Origin: Chloroflexota bacterium
GTDB lineage: Bacteria; Chloroflexota; Limnocylindria; Limnocylindrales; CSP1-4
Direction of reading: 5' to 3'
Assembly: GCA_016875645.1 (NCBI GenBank)
Contig: VGPE01000001.1
Span: 1 to 36,174, forward strand
Length of the DNA stretch: 36,174 nucleotides
The position numbers and the translations under genes are program-made. Positions 8,315 through 15,976 of the stretch are shown here, one piece after another; the first letter of the stretch is position 1; every line of letters begins with the position of its first letter. The notes under the pieces were generated by a model that worked only from the letters and a program-made list of their open reading frames with translations, did not search any database and was not told the DNA's origin.

Positions 8315-10473
8315 ATGGGCGCCCTGGCCGACGCACTTCGCCGGCTCTTCGCCTTCTACGCGCTCCAGATCCGGCTGGTCTGGGAGTGGCGACCCGGCCG
8401 CGTGGCGCTTGTCCGGCGGGCCGTCGTGACACTCGCGGTCGGGGCGATCTCGCTGGGGGTTGCGGCGTACGTGCTGCCCGGGGTGGCCGTGCGCGACCCG
8501 GGCACGGCAGCTACCGTCGTGGTGCTCATGGCAGCGCTCAACGCGCTCGTCCGGCCGGTGCTGCTGGCCCTGGTGCGCCGTTCACGGTCATCGGCCTGAT
8601 CGTCGTATCGCTCGTGTTCCAGGTGCTGATCTTCCAGGTTGCCGACGGGCTGGTCGCGGGCTTCGATGTGGACACCGTCGCTTCGGCCTTTTCCGCATCG
8701 GTGGTCTTCGCCGTCGTGAACATGCTGCTCGGTGCCGTGCTGAACATCGGCCAGGGCGAGTCCTACTACGGCCTGCTGGTGCAGCGCCTCGCCCGGGAGC
8801 GACGCGACGTGGTCCGATCGACCGAACCTGGTGTGGTCATCGTCCAGATCGACGGCCTGGGCCATGGTGTCCTTGCGCACCAGATCCGGGCCGGCCGCGT
8901 GCAGTTCCTCGCGTCGCTGATTCGCGGGGGCCGGGCCCGCTTGACACGCTGGGACGTGCTGCTGCCGTCGCAGACGTCCGCCAGCCAGGCGGGTATCCTG
9001 CACGGCCGCAACGACGGCATCCCCGCCTTCCGCTGGTACGAGAAGGACCGGGGGCGACTCATGGTGTCGAACCGCCCGGCCGACGCTGCCGAGATCGCCC
9101 GCCGCGTGTCCGACGGGGCCGGCCTCCTCAGCGCGGACGGCGCCAGCGTCGGCAACCTGCTCTCGGGCGACGCGGTCCGCACCTACCTGACGCTCGCCAC
9201 CCTTCGGATCGCCGGGCAGGGCATCGGACGGAGCCAGACGTTCTACGGCTTCTTCCTGAGCCCGTCCGGCTACCTCGCCACGCTGCTGCTCATCCTGGGC
9301 GAGATGGCCAAGGAACTGGTCTCGGCCGCGCGGACCGCCAGGGCCGGCATCGAGCCGCGGAGCCACCGCGGGATCAGGTACGCACTCGCACGGGCAGTCA
9401 CCAACGTGCTGCTGCGCGGCATCAGCACCTCACTCGTGATCGACGAGATGTACCGCGGGACGCCGGTCATCTACGTCGACTACGTGGACTATGACGAGAT
9501 CGCCCACTACAGCGGGCCGGAGCGCGGCGAGGCACTCGACGCGCTCGACGGCGTGGATCGCACGATCCGGAACATCGCCCGTGCGGCCGCCGATGCACCG
9601 CGACCCTACCACCTGGTCGTGCTGTCCGACCACGGCCAGACGCTGGGCGCCACGTTCCGGAACCGCTATGGGATCGCCCTTGAGGAGCACATCCGCGACC
9701 TGACCGGCGCCACGGTCCGTGCCGCCACGACGCAGGCGGGCGAGTCTGGGGCGCTGAACGCGCTGGCGTCGGAATTGAGCCAGTCGGGTGGCGCGGCCGG
9801 CGCCATCACCCGGCGGGCCATGCGAAACCGGGACGGCGGCGAGGCCGTGGAGGTCGGGCCGGCAGCCGGTCCGGACGTCGGGCAGGGCGAGCCGAGCCTG
9901 GTGGTGACGGCGTCGGGCAATCTCGCGCTGGTCTACTTCACCGCCCATCCCGGCCGCCTCACCGAGGACGAGCTTGAAGGACGCTACCCGCAGCTGGTGC
10001 GGCAGCTTGCCGCGCATCCGGGCGTCGGCCTCGTCATGGTGCGGGGCGAAGGGGGCCAGGCGGTGGCCAGCGGCGCCAACGGCCGCCGGAACCTCGCGAC
10101 GGACGCCGTTGTGGGCGTCTACCCGGTCGCGGTGTACGGGCCGCTGGCCGCACAGAGCCTGCGGCGCCTCGACGCGATGCCCAACGTGGGCGATGTCGTG
10201 CTCATCAGCACCTACGAGCCCGAGACGCAGGAGGTCGCCGCGTTCGAGGAGCTGATCGGCTCCCACGACGGCCTCGGCGGCGGCCAGACCGAGGCATTCG
10301 TCCTGCACCCGCGCGAATGGAACATTGACGGCCCGCTGATCGGTGCGCCCGCCCTGGGGGCGCAGCTTCGGTCCTGGCTGGCCGGCATCGGGATCGGCGC
10401 GGGCGCCAGAGACCGGCCGGCGGCGGATGGTCACGTCGCGAGCGGACCCTCGTCGGGCCTGCCGCGGCCGTAG
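8315..10473 (+). CDS. Phage-holin-family-4-like membrane domain fused to type I phosphodiesterase/alkaline phosphatase-superfamily domain (frameshifted)
   Basis: ATG 8315 begins four transmembrane helices resembling the mycobacterial-type four-TM holin family. Helices 1-2 are in one frame and 3-4 in the next, with the break at 8576-8580 where one base appears missing. After the break the frame runs to 10473 and encodes a phosphodiesterase-like domain: metal ligand Asp in VQIDGLG, a Thr/Ser nucleophile region in LPSQTSASQAG, a second metal site in YDEIAH, and SDHGQ. With one base restored the product is about 719 residues. The domain pair is known in high-GC bacteria, which is why I treat it as one gene. 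A membrane-anchored phosphate- or phospholipid-headgroup hydrolase is the inferred role. Likely cotranscribed with the GH13 gene. Confidence 0.7.
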
Positions 10474-10934
10474 CGCACCCGGGTCCCGAGCAGCCGGGCC
10501 AGGCCCTCGCCGCCCGCGCGCATGACGCCGTGGTGGTTGATCTCGAACAGCGGGCGGGCCAGCGGGGCCAGGACATTCATCCATGCCTTCGTGGTCCGAA
10601 CATCCCAGTCGTAGCGCGCAAGTACGCCGCCATCCCGCTCTGCGAGGCGCCAGCGGCCGATGCCCGCCAGTTCACCGGAGGCCTCGCCCACCAGGAGGTG
10701 TGGCCGTTCGACGACCGTGGAACGCGTGTCGAACGTGAGGTTGTACGGCAGGCGTGAGCGAAAGGTGTAGCGACGCAGGTTGCCGATGCCATCCTCGTCG
10801 CCGGGCTCGAGCTCCAGGACCCTCGTGACCCCGCGCCACCACTCGGGCCAGCGCTTGGAGTTGAGGATCGCGTCGAACTCCGGGTCGATCGGCGCGTCGA
10901 CCTGCCAGGAGGTGACGAACCGATACAGCGCCAT
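10431..10934 (-). CDS. SRPBCC (START/polyketide-cyclase-like) family protein
   Basis: 167 residues with the helix-grip pattern of the SRPBCC superfamily: an N-terminal strand (YRFVTSWQVDAP), the Trp-rich turn KRWPEWWRGV, a central sheet, and a long C-terminal helix (INHHGVMRAGGEGLARLL). These proteins bind hydrophobic ligands in a cavity; the ligand is unknown. The gene faces the phosphodiesterase gene and overlaps its 3' end by 43 nt. Its ATG has TAGCAT (10943-10948) 8 nt upstream and no Shine-Dalgarno sequence, so a leaderless transcript is inferred. It is divergent from the toroid-fold gene at 10987. Confidence 0.75.
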   Translation of the reverse strand: MALYRFVTSWQVDAPIDPEFDAILNSKRWPEWWRGVTRVLELEPGDEDGIGNLRRYTFRSRLPYNLTFDTRSTVVERPHLLVGEASGELAGIGRWRLAERDGGVLARYDWDVRTTKAWMNVLAPLARPLFEINHHGVMRAGGEGLARLLGTRVRYGRGRPDEGPLAT

Positions 10935-10942
10935 GGCCGCGC

Positions 10943-10948
10943 ATGCTA
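10943..10948 (-). promoter_or_regulatory. Leaderless-type -10 (TAGCAT) of the SRPBCC gene
   Basis: TAGCAT on the minus strand with 8 nt to the ATG at 10934. It sits 25 bp from the plus-strand TAGGAT box, so two divergent promoters share a 52-bp gap. Confidence 0.5.
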
Positions 10949-10972
10949 CGGCGCCGTCCGCGTCTCACGGCG

Positions 10973-10978
10973 TAGGAT
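10973..10978 (+). promoter_or_regulatory. Leaderless-type -10 (TAGGAT) of the toroid-fold gene
   Basis: TAGGAT with 8 nt to the ATG at 10987. A later in-frame ATG at 11002 has a GGGGGAG Shine-Dalgarno 7 nt upstream, so both a leaderless and a leadered start are possible for this gene. Confidence 0.5.
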
Positions 10979-10986
10979 TCGGGCAC

Positions 10987-12072
10987 ATGGGGGAGCAGAC
11001 GATGACCTTGACCGCTTCGATCGCCCGCCGCGCCCGCATCGACGCCTTCAAGGCGGCCCGCCGCCGCGCGACCGACTGGCTCCTGTCGCGTCAGAACGCC
11101 GACGGGTCGCTGGGCAACGCGGCCGACGGCTTCTTCTTCTACCGGGCACCCTGGACGTTCGCGCTCGTCGGCGAGACCGGGGCCGCGAGCGCGGTCTGCG
11201 GCTGGTTCCGCCGGAACCTCCTGATGCCGGACGGGCGGCTCGACGGACCGTTCCGCGTCGTGAACGACGCCTGGGCGTACCGCGACTCCGCGCTGATCGT
11301 GGGTGCCCAGATGCTCGGCCAATACGACCTCTCGTACGGCCTGATGCCCGAGCTGCTGCGCTGGCAGGACCCGGCTTCCGGGGCGTTCGCCAACGACCGG
11401 CTGCCGGACGGGTCCATGGGCGACGACCAATCCATTCCGTACGCGGCCGGCCCGGGGTTCGCCGCGCTGGCGACGGGTGACCTTGCGACGGCCCGCCGCG
11501 TGGCCGGCTTCCTCCGCCGGATCTGGGATGCGCAGTCAGACCTGGACCCCGCGACCGGCCTCCCGGCCCGGTTCTTCTACGACTGGTCTCGAGCGCGTCA
11601 GGCGCCCACGACGCAGTTCCGTGACGAGGACGCCTTCTGGTACGTGGTCGACAACCAGGCCGACCGCAACCAGCGCTGGACGATCGGCGGCATCGCGGCC
11701 GGCTTCCTGTGCCGGCTGTACCTCGCCGAACCGCGCCCGGAGTACCTGGACCTCGCCGGCCGCTACCAGGCGTTCTCGATGGCCGCCACCCCGGCCCAGT
11801 TCAAGTACGGCCCGGTCTGCAAGAGCGGCTGGGGCTCGTCGCTGCTGTACGAGATCACCGGCGAGCCGGCCTACGAGGCGTGGACGTACCGGATGGGGGA
11901 CTGGTTCGTGACGCACCAGGACCCGGCGGGGTTCTGGCCGCCGATCGGTACGGGCGGGGGCGCCGAGGCCTCGAACGCGCCGCTCTCGACGCTGATCCAC
12001 AACGCCCTCGAGTTCACGATGCACGTGGATACGATCATCGCCGGCCTCACGTCACGCCCGATCCCGGAGTAG
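10987..12072 (+). CDS. Predicted alpha/alpha-toroid protein (terpene-cyclase/prenyltransferase-like fold)
   Basis: 361 residues, or 356 from ATG 11002. The N-terminus has a QW-like motif (LLSRQNADGSLG), followed by repeating helix pairs with aromatic-rich turns (APWTFALVGE, YDLSYGLMPELLRWQD, DEDAFWYVVDNQADRNQRW). This is the look of alpha6-alpha6 toroid proteins such as prenyltransferase/squalene-cyclase repeats and some glycan-acting enzymes. I do not see the DxDD catalytic motif of squalene-hopene cyclases, so enzymatic class is open. It is soluble, with no signal peptide. It stands alone, divergent from the SRPBCC gene. Confidence 0.5.
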   Translation: MGEQTMTLTASIARRARIDAFKAARRRATDWLLSRQNADGSLGNAADGFFFYRAPWTFALVGETGAASAVCGWFRRNLLMPDGRLDGPFRVVNDAWAYRDSALIVGAQMLGQYDLSYGLMPELLRWQDPASGAFANDRLPDGSMGDDQSIPYAAGPGFAALATGDLATARRVAGFLRRIWDAQSDLDPATGLPARFFYDWSRARQAPTTQFRDEDAFWYVVDNQADRNQRWTIGGIAAGFLCRLYLAEPRPEYLDLAGRYQAFSMAATPAQFKYGPVCKSGWGSSLLYEITGEPAYEAWTYRMGDWFVTHQDPAGFWPPIGTGGGAEASNAPLSTLIHNALEFTMHVDTIIAGLTSRPIPE

Positions 12073-12319
12073 CGTGGCCGTGCGGCCATCACGCTCCGGT
12101 TTCCTGGCAGGCAAGGATTCCGTCAACGCACCGCGCAACTGTGTCTCGTGCGCACAGGTTTCGTCCTGAACCGACCGTTTCCGTGTCCGGCAGACAGCGG
12201 AGCGCTCAGCTTCCCGGCAGCTGCCTCGGCCGACGACGGAAACCGTTCCCAACAGGCAACGTCCGCCCACTCGACGACAGATTCATTGCCCCACGGGAAA
12301 CTCCGTCAATCGCCGCGCG

Positions 12320-13081
12320 TCAGGTTGCCCCGGCGCCGCCGTCGACCGGTAGGGTGATGCCGTTGATTGCGTCTGCGGCTGCCGAGACCAGGTAGCCCAC
12401 GGCGGCCGCAACCTCGTCCTCGGATGGCAGGCGCCGGATCGGCAGGCTCGACACGATCCGCTCGCGGAAGCCCGGACGGTCGAGCCACTGGGCCGCCAGA
12501 TCGGTCTCGACGAACGTCGGCGCGACCGCGTTGACGCGAACGCCGGCCGGTCCCCACTCGACCGCCAGGGTCTTCGTCAGGTGGACCAGGCCCGCCTTGC
12601 TCGAGTTGTAGGCCGACCGCTCCTGGACGGCCTTGAAGGCCGCCATCGAGGCGACGTTCACGATCCGGCCTCGGCCGCGGGCCACCATGCCGCGCCCCAC
12701 CGCCTGGGCCACGAAGAACGCCCCCCGCAGGTTCGTGTCCACGACACGGTCCCAGTCCTCCTCGGTCACGTCGAGCGCCAGGCGCAGCCGGTTGATGCCC
12801 GCGTTGTTGACCAGGATGTCGATCGGGCCGAGCGCAGCTTCGATCTCGGCGACCAACGCGGGAATCGCGGCCGTGTCGGTCACGTCGAAGCGCAGGCCGA
12901 ACCCCAGCGCCCCGATCGCCTCGACCTCCGCGACGACGGCCGCCAGTGCATCAAGATCGCGGCCGCCGAGCGCAACGTCGGCGCCTTCGCGGGCGAGGTG
13001 CAGCGCGATCGCCCGCCCGATGCCCCGGCTGGCGCCTGTGACGAACGCGACCTGGCCGCTCAGCGGCTTCCCGACGCTCAT
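12320..13081 (-). CDS. Short-chain dehydrogenase/reductase (SDR)
   Basis: 253 residues, a classical SDR. The NAD(P) motif TGASRGIG is near residue 16, NNAG lies in the fourth strand, and the catalytic Ser-Tyr-Lys is present in NVASM...SAYNSSK. The C-terminus has the usual PVDGG. It reduces or oxidises a carbonyl/alcohol of unknown identity. Its ATG overlaps the stop codon of the upstream LLM gene by four bases (ATGA), so the two are translationally coupled and probably act on one substrate pathway. The R in GGRD after strand 2 suggests NADPH preference, an inference. Confidence 0.88.
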   Translation of the reverse strand: MSVGKPLSGQVAFVTGASRGIGRAIALHLAREGADVALGGRDLDALAAVVAEVEAIGALGFGLRFDVTDTAAIPALVAEIEAALGPIDILVNNAGINRLRLALDVTEEDWDRVVDTNLRGAFFVAQAVGRGMVARGRGRIVNVASMAAFKAVQERSAYNSSKAGLVHLTKTLAVEWGPAGVRVNAVAPTFVETDLAAQWLDRPGFRERIVSSLPIRRLPSEDEVAAAVGYLVSAAADAINGITLPVDGGAGAT

Positions 13082-14010
13082 CGGAAGTGCGGCAGGACCT
13101 CGTCGAGGAACAGCTCGATGTCCCTGCTGCCCATCAGTTCCGCGAACCGCAGTTGGATCATCTCGAACCCGAGCTCCGACAGCTCGGTGATCCGGTCGCG
13201 CAATTCGGCCGGGTCCCCGGCGAACGCCTGCTGGTCGGCGTACACGGCGTCGCCGGCCCACGCCCGCGCCTCGGCCGCGGACGGCCGCAGGTAGACCGTC
13301 AACGGCGTGGCCTTGCGGATTGAATCGGGGTCGCGCCCGATCGCGCGGCAGTGGTCCGCGAGCACGGACATCTTGTGCCACAGCACATCCACGTGATGCC
13401 CGTACGAGAGCCACCAGTCGGCATGGCGTGCCACCGCGGGCAGCAGGAACTTCTCGCCCTCGCCGGCGATCAGGATCGGCGGGACCGGGTCCGGCCGCGG
13501 TTCGCAGAACGCGTTCTCCACGTGGTAGTACTCGCCGTGGAAGGTCGCCGGCGACTCGGTCCACATCGTCCGGATCAGCCGCACCGCCTCGTCCATCTGG
13601 GCGATGCGGACCTTCGCTGACGGGAACTCCCAGCCGTACGCCTTGTACTCCGGCTCCAGCCAGCCGGCGCCGTAGCCCAGGATGAAGCGGCCGCCACTGA
13701 TGTGGCTCAGGCTGGCGGACATCTTCGCCATCAGCGGCGGGTGGCGGTACGAGTTGCAGATCACGTTGTGGCCGATGGTGATCGTGGGGAAGCGCGCCAG
13801 CAGCCACGTCGCCTGGGTCCACGGCTCGATCCGGTAGCGGTCGCCCTCCATCACGTGGTCGGAGCACCAGATGGAGTCGAAGTGGCGTGCGGCCAGCTCC
13901 ACCAGCCGGTCCTGTTCGGCGACGAACGTGGCGCGGTTGACCCGCCCCATCTCCCGGTCGCCCGGCGGCGTGTTGAACCCGAACAGCAGCGGCGCACGGT
14001 TGGTCGGCAC
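13078..14010 (-). CDS. LLM-class (luciferase-like) F420-dependent oxidoreductase
   Basis: 310 residues of the luciferase-like monooxygenase fold, closest in pattern to F420-dependent dehydrogenases/reductases of Actinobacteria and Chloroflexota (HFDSIWCSDHVM, GHNVICNSYRHPPLMAKM, GRFILGYGAGW). I chose the GTG at 14010 because AAGGAGG lies 5 nt before it, though open frame extends to an ATG at 14121. It is first gene of a two-gene operon with the SDR (ATGA overlap). Whether the cofactor is F420 or FMN cannot be proven from sequence alone; F420 biosynthesis genes are not in this window. Substrate unknown. Confidence 0.8.
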   Translation of the reverse strand: MPTNRAPLLFGFNTPPGDREMGRVNRATFVAEQDRLVELAARHFDSIWCSDHVMEGDRYRIEPWTQATWLLARFPTITIGHNVICNSYRHPPLMAKMSASLSHISGGRFILGYGAGWLEPEYKAYGWEFPSAKVRIAQMDEAVRLIRTMWTESPATFHGEYYHVENAFCEPRPDPVPPILIAGEGEKFLLPAVARHADWWLSYGHHVDVLWHKMSVLADHCRAIGRDPDSIRKATPLTVYLRPSAAEARAWAGDAVYADQQAFAGDPAELRDRITELSELGFEMIQLRFAELMGSRDIELFLDEVLPHFR

Positions 14011-14394
14011 GGATCCCTCCTTGAGGCCGCCGATCATCGCAGACCGGCTTGGCCGCCGGACTTCCGCCGCGCACGGCTCCCCCCCCGCTCGGGCGCCGGC
14101 CGGGGTGTTCCTCCGGCCCACCCGGGTCGCGGTTCTTCGTCACTGATGACCGGACGGCGTGGTAGGCGTGGTCGGGGCGGCCTCGCGGGCTTCCTCGCGG
14201 GCTCGATCACGCACGAAATCGGGTGCCGTAGGCCCGCGCGACCTGTGCTACGGGCGTCGCCCCGGCGGCCGGTGGTTCCGCCGGGCCCGCTCTCCCGCAG
14301 CCGATGCTTGTACCCGCATTGCGCCCCCCGCGGGTCCAGTGCGCGTGTCGTGACAAATACGTGCGAGTGAAGGGAGGGCTGCGACACTGCGACC
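14011..14394. other. Divergent intergenic region between LLM operon and XRE gene
   Basis: 384 bases with no gene I can support. It holds the LLM ribosome binding site, a C-rich run near 14080, and one copy of the GATGC-NN-GTAC-NN-GCAT palindrome at 14303-14320. No clear -10/-35 pair stands out for the XRE gene. Confidence 0.6.
14303..14320. repeat. Palindrome copy 1 (GATGC-TT-GTAC-CC-GCATT)
   Basis: An 18-bp dyad 75-92 bp before the XRE start codon, in inverted orientation to copies 2 and 3. Its reverse complement matches copy 2 at 19 of 21 positions including flanks. Possible operator for the XRE protein. Confidence 0.6.
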
Positions 14395-14688
14395 ATGGAC
14401 AAAGGGCGATCAGACTGGCCGGAACGAGATGCGTTTCTGGCCTTGATCGGCTCGGGGCTGCGCCGCGAACGCCATCGGCTCGATTGGTCGCAGCGCAAGC
14501 TCGCCGAGGTGGCGGGCGTCGACCAGTCGCTCGTCTCGCGGCTGGAAAACGGCATCGCGCCGGGCATCCGCTACGAGCGGTTCATCCGCATCCTTTGGGC
14601 GCTCGGGTGGCCGGTCACCCGCCGCGACTCCGAGCGCGCGGGCTGGTGGGAACCGCCGCCACTTCGCCCGCCCTGGCATGGCACCTGA
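14395..14688 (+). CDS. XRE-family helix-turn-helix transcriptional regulator
   Basis: 97 residues. A single Cro/C1-type HTH occupies about residues 18-55: LRRERHRLDWSQRKLAEVAG followed by the recognition helix DQSLVSRLENG. The C-terminal tail is short and Trp/Pro-rich. It has no sensor or oligomerisation domain of its own. The gene sits between a copy of an 18-bp palindrome upstream and two copies downstream, an arrangement that suggests it binds them and controls itself and possibly its neighbours; this is inference. The start is ATG 14395, with no nearby Shine-Dalgarno sequence (GGGAGGG is 15 nt away). Length is small for the family but complete. Confidence 0.8.
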   Translation: MDKGRSDWPERDAFLALIGSGLRRERHRLDWSQRKLAEVAGVDQSLVSRLENGIAPGIRYERFIRILWALGWPVTRRDSERAGWWEPPPLRPPWHGT

Positions 14689-14712
14689 GCCGCCCGTGGG
14701 CGGAGACCGCGC

Positions 14713-14740
14713 CGATGCAGGTACAAGCATCGGATCTGGA
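14713..14740. repeat. Palindrome copy 2 (GATGC-AG-GTAC-AA-GCATC) with 3' extension
   Basis: A perfect 5+4+5 dyad at 14714-14731, followed by GGATCTGGA. The stretch GGTACAAGCATYGGATCYGGA recurs in copy 3 with only two C/T changes, so the repeat extends beyond the dyad. It lies between the convergent XRE and histidine kinase genes. Confidence 0.6.
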
Positions 14741-14767
14741 CGCGTTGCCGGACACGGGCTGCCGGGC

Positions 14768-14801
14768 CTGGCCGGACCCGGTCCCTGGCCGGACCCGGTC
14801 C
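14768..14801. repeat. Tandem 17-bp repeat, two perfect copies
   Basis: CTGGCCGGACCCGGTCC occurs at 14768-14784 and again at 14785-14801 without change. It lies between palindrome copies 2 and 3. It can fold (CCGG/CCGG) but has no T tail, so it is not a clear terminator. Confidence 0.7.
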
Positions 14802-14807
14802 CCCGAT

Positions 14808-14834
14808 GATGCCGGTACAAGCATTGGATCCGGA
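14808..14834. repeat. Palindrome copy 3 (GATGC-CG-GTAC-AA-GCATT) with 3' extension
   Basis: Same orientation as copy 2 and about 95 bp from it, with the shared GGATCCGGA tail. It ends some 40 bp from the 3' end of the histidine kinase gene. Confidence 0.6.
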
Positions 14835-14874
14835 GGTGTCCTCCAGATGACGGGCCCGGGCGGGTCGCGCCCGC

Positions 14875-15963
14875 TCAGCTGGCCGACGCGACCGCCGGGA
14901 GGCTGAACCAGAAGCGGGTGACCCCGTCCGCCGAATCGACGCCGACCTCGCCGCCGTCGCCCTCCACCAGCTGGCGCACGATCGCGAGGCCGATCCCGGC
15001 GCCGCCCTGCGCCCGATCGCGGGACTTCTCGACCCGGTAGAAGCGCTCGAAGACGCGCGGCAGGTCGGCTGCTGGGATCCCCTCGCCGGTGTTGGCGACC
15101 GCCACCATCGCCACGCCGCCACTGCGCACGGCGCGGACCTGGACGAGGCCGCCGGCCGGCGTGTAGCGAAGCGCGTTCTGGAGCAGGTTGCCGAGCACCT
15201 GCGCCAGGTGGTCCGGGTTGGCGCGGGCGACCAGCGACCCCGGCACGTCCACGGCCAGCGACAGGCCGCGCTGCTCGAACGACGGCCGCGCCAGTTCGAC
15301 CGACGATCGGACGGCGGCCGCGAGGTCGACCTGTTCGAGCGCGGCGGGCTCCTCGGCCGCGTCGCCTTCGGCCAGCGTGTCCAGGGACCGCGACAGGCGG
15401 ACCAGCCGCTCGGTCTCCTCCATCAGCGACTCGAACGTGGCCCGCTCGGGCGGAATCACCCCGTCGCGCAAGCCTTCGAGGTAGCCCTTCAGATTTGTCA
15501 GGGGCGTCCTCAGCTCGTGCGCCGCGTTCGCCACGAAGTCGCGCCGGAGCTGCTCCTGCTCGGCGAGGCCCTCGGCCATCCGGTTGAAGGACTCCGAGAG
15601 ACTGGCCAGCTCGGCCGGTGCCGCGGGAGGCACGCGCGCCGCATAGTCGCCGGACGAGATCCGCCTCGCGGCGTCGTCGAGCTGGCTTACTGGGCGCGAC
15701 AGGGTGCGTCCTACCGCGACCGCCAGCAGTGCCGCCGCCAGGAGCGCGAGTGCCGCGGCGATCGCAACGACCGACCCGATCGTCCCGTCGAACATGCCGC
15801 GTGCGTTCGTGGCCTGCTCCCCGTGCACCATCAGGAGGTGGACCAGGAGGTCGCCGCCCACGATCATCACGCCCACGGCGAGGATCCCGACCGCCAGGAG
15901 GACGCAGGCCATCGCCGCCAGGGCGATGCGCCCGCCGATGCTGCCGAGGAACCGGGTGATCAT
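14875..15963 (-). CDS. Sensor histidine kinase (HAMP, HisKA, HATPase)
   Basis: 362 residues. The N-terminal helix (GRIALAAMACVLLAVGILAVGVMIV), a short periplasmic loop of about 35 residues and a second helix lead into a HAMP domain (LSRPVSQLDDAARRISSGDYAARV). Then come HisKA with the phospho-His in AAHELRTPL and an ATPase domain with N box NLLQNALRY, NTGEGIP and GAGIGL. The extracellular part is too short for a large ligand-binding domain, so membrane-state or small-signal sensing is likely. It starts 13 nt after the response regulator stop, so the two form an operon and cognate pair. The signal is unknown. Confidence 0.9.
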   Translation of the reverse strand: MITRFLGSIGGRIALAAMACVLLAVGILAVGVMIVGGDLLVHLLMVHGEQATNARGMFDGTIGSVVAIAAALALLAAALLAVAVGRTLSRPVSQLDDAARRISSGDYAARVPPAAPAELASLSESFNRMAEGLAEQEQLRRDFVANAAHELRTPLTNLKGYLEGLRDGVIPPERATFESLMEETERLVRLSRSLDTLAEGDAAEEPAALEQVDLAAAVRSSVELARPSFEQRGLSLAVDVPGSLVARANPDHLAQVLGNLLQNALRYTPAGGLVQVRAVRSGGVAMVAVANTGEGIPAADLPRVFERFYRVEKSRDRAQGGAGIGLAIVRQLVEGDGGEVGVDSADGVTRFWFSLPAVASAS

Positions 15964-15976
15964 GCCGCGCGGCGCC

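Noticed and set aside
8573..8600. Programmed -1 frameshift in the holin/phosphodiesterase gene
   Set aside because: There is no slippery heptamer (X XXY YYZ) or clear downstream pseudoknot; a missing base is simpler.
12073..12319. Lower-GC gap between the toroid gene and the SDR gene
   Set aside because: It contains a repeated TCCGTCAA word and a weak CTGTG/CACAG hairpin only; no terminator, promoter or RNA gene could be supported.
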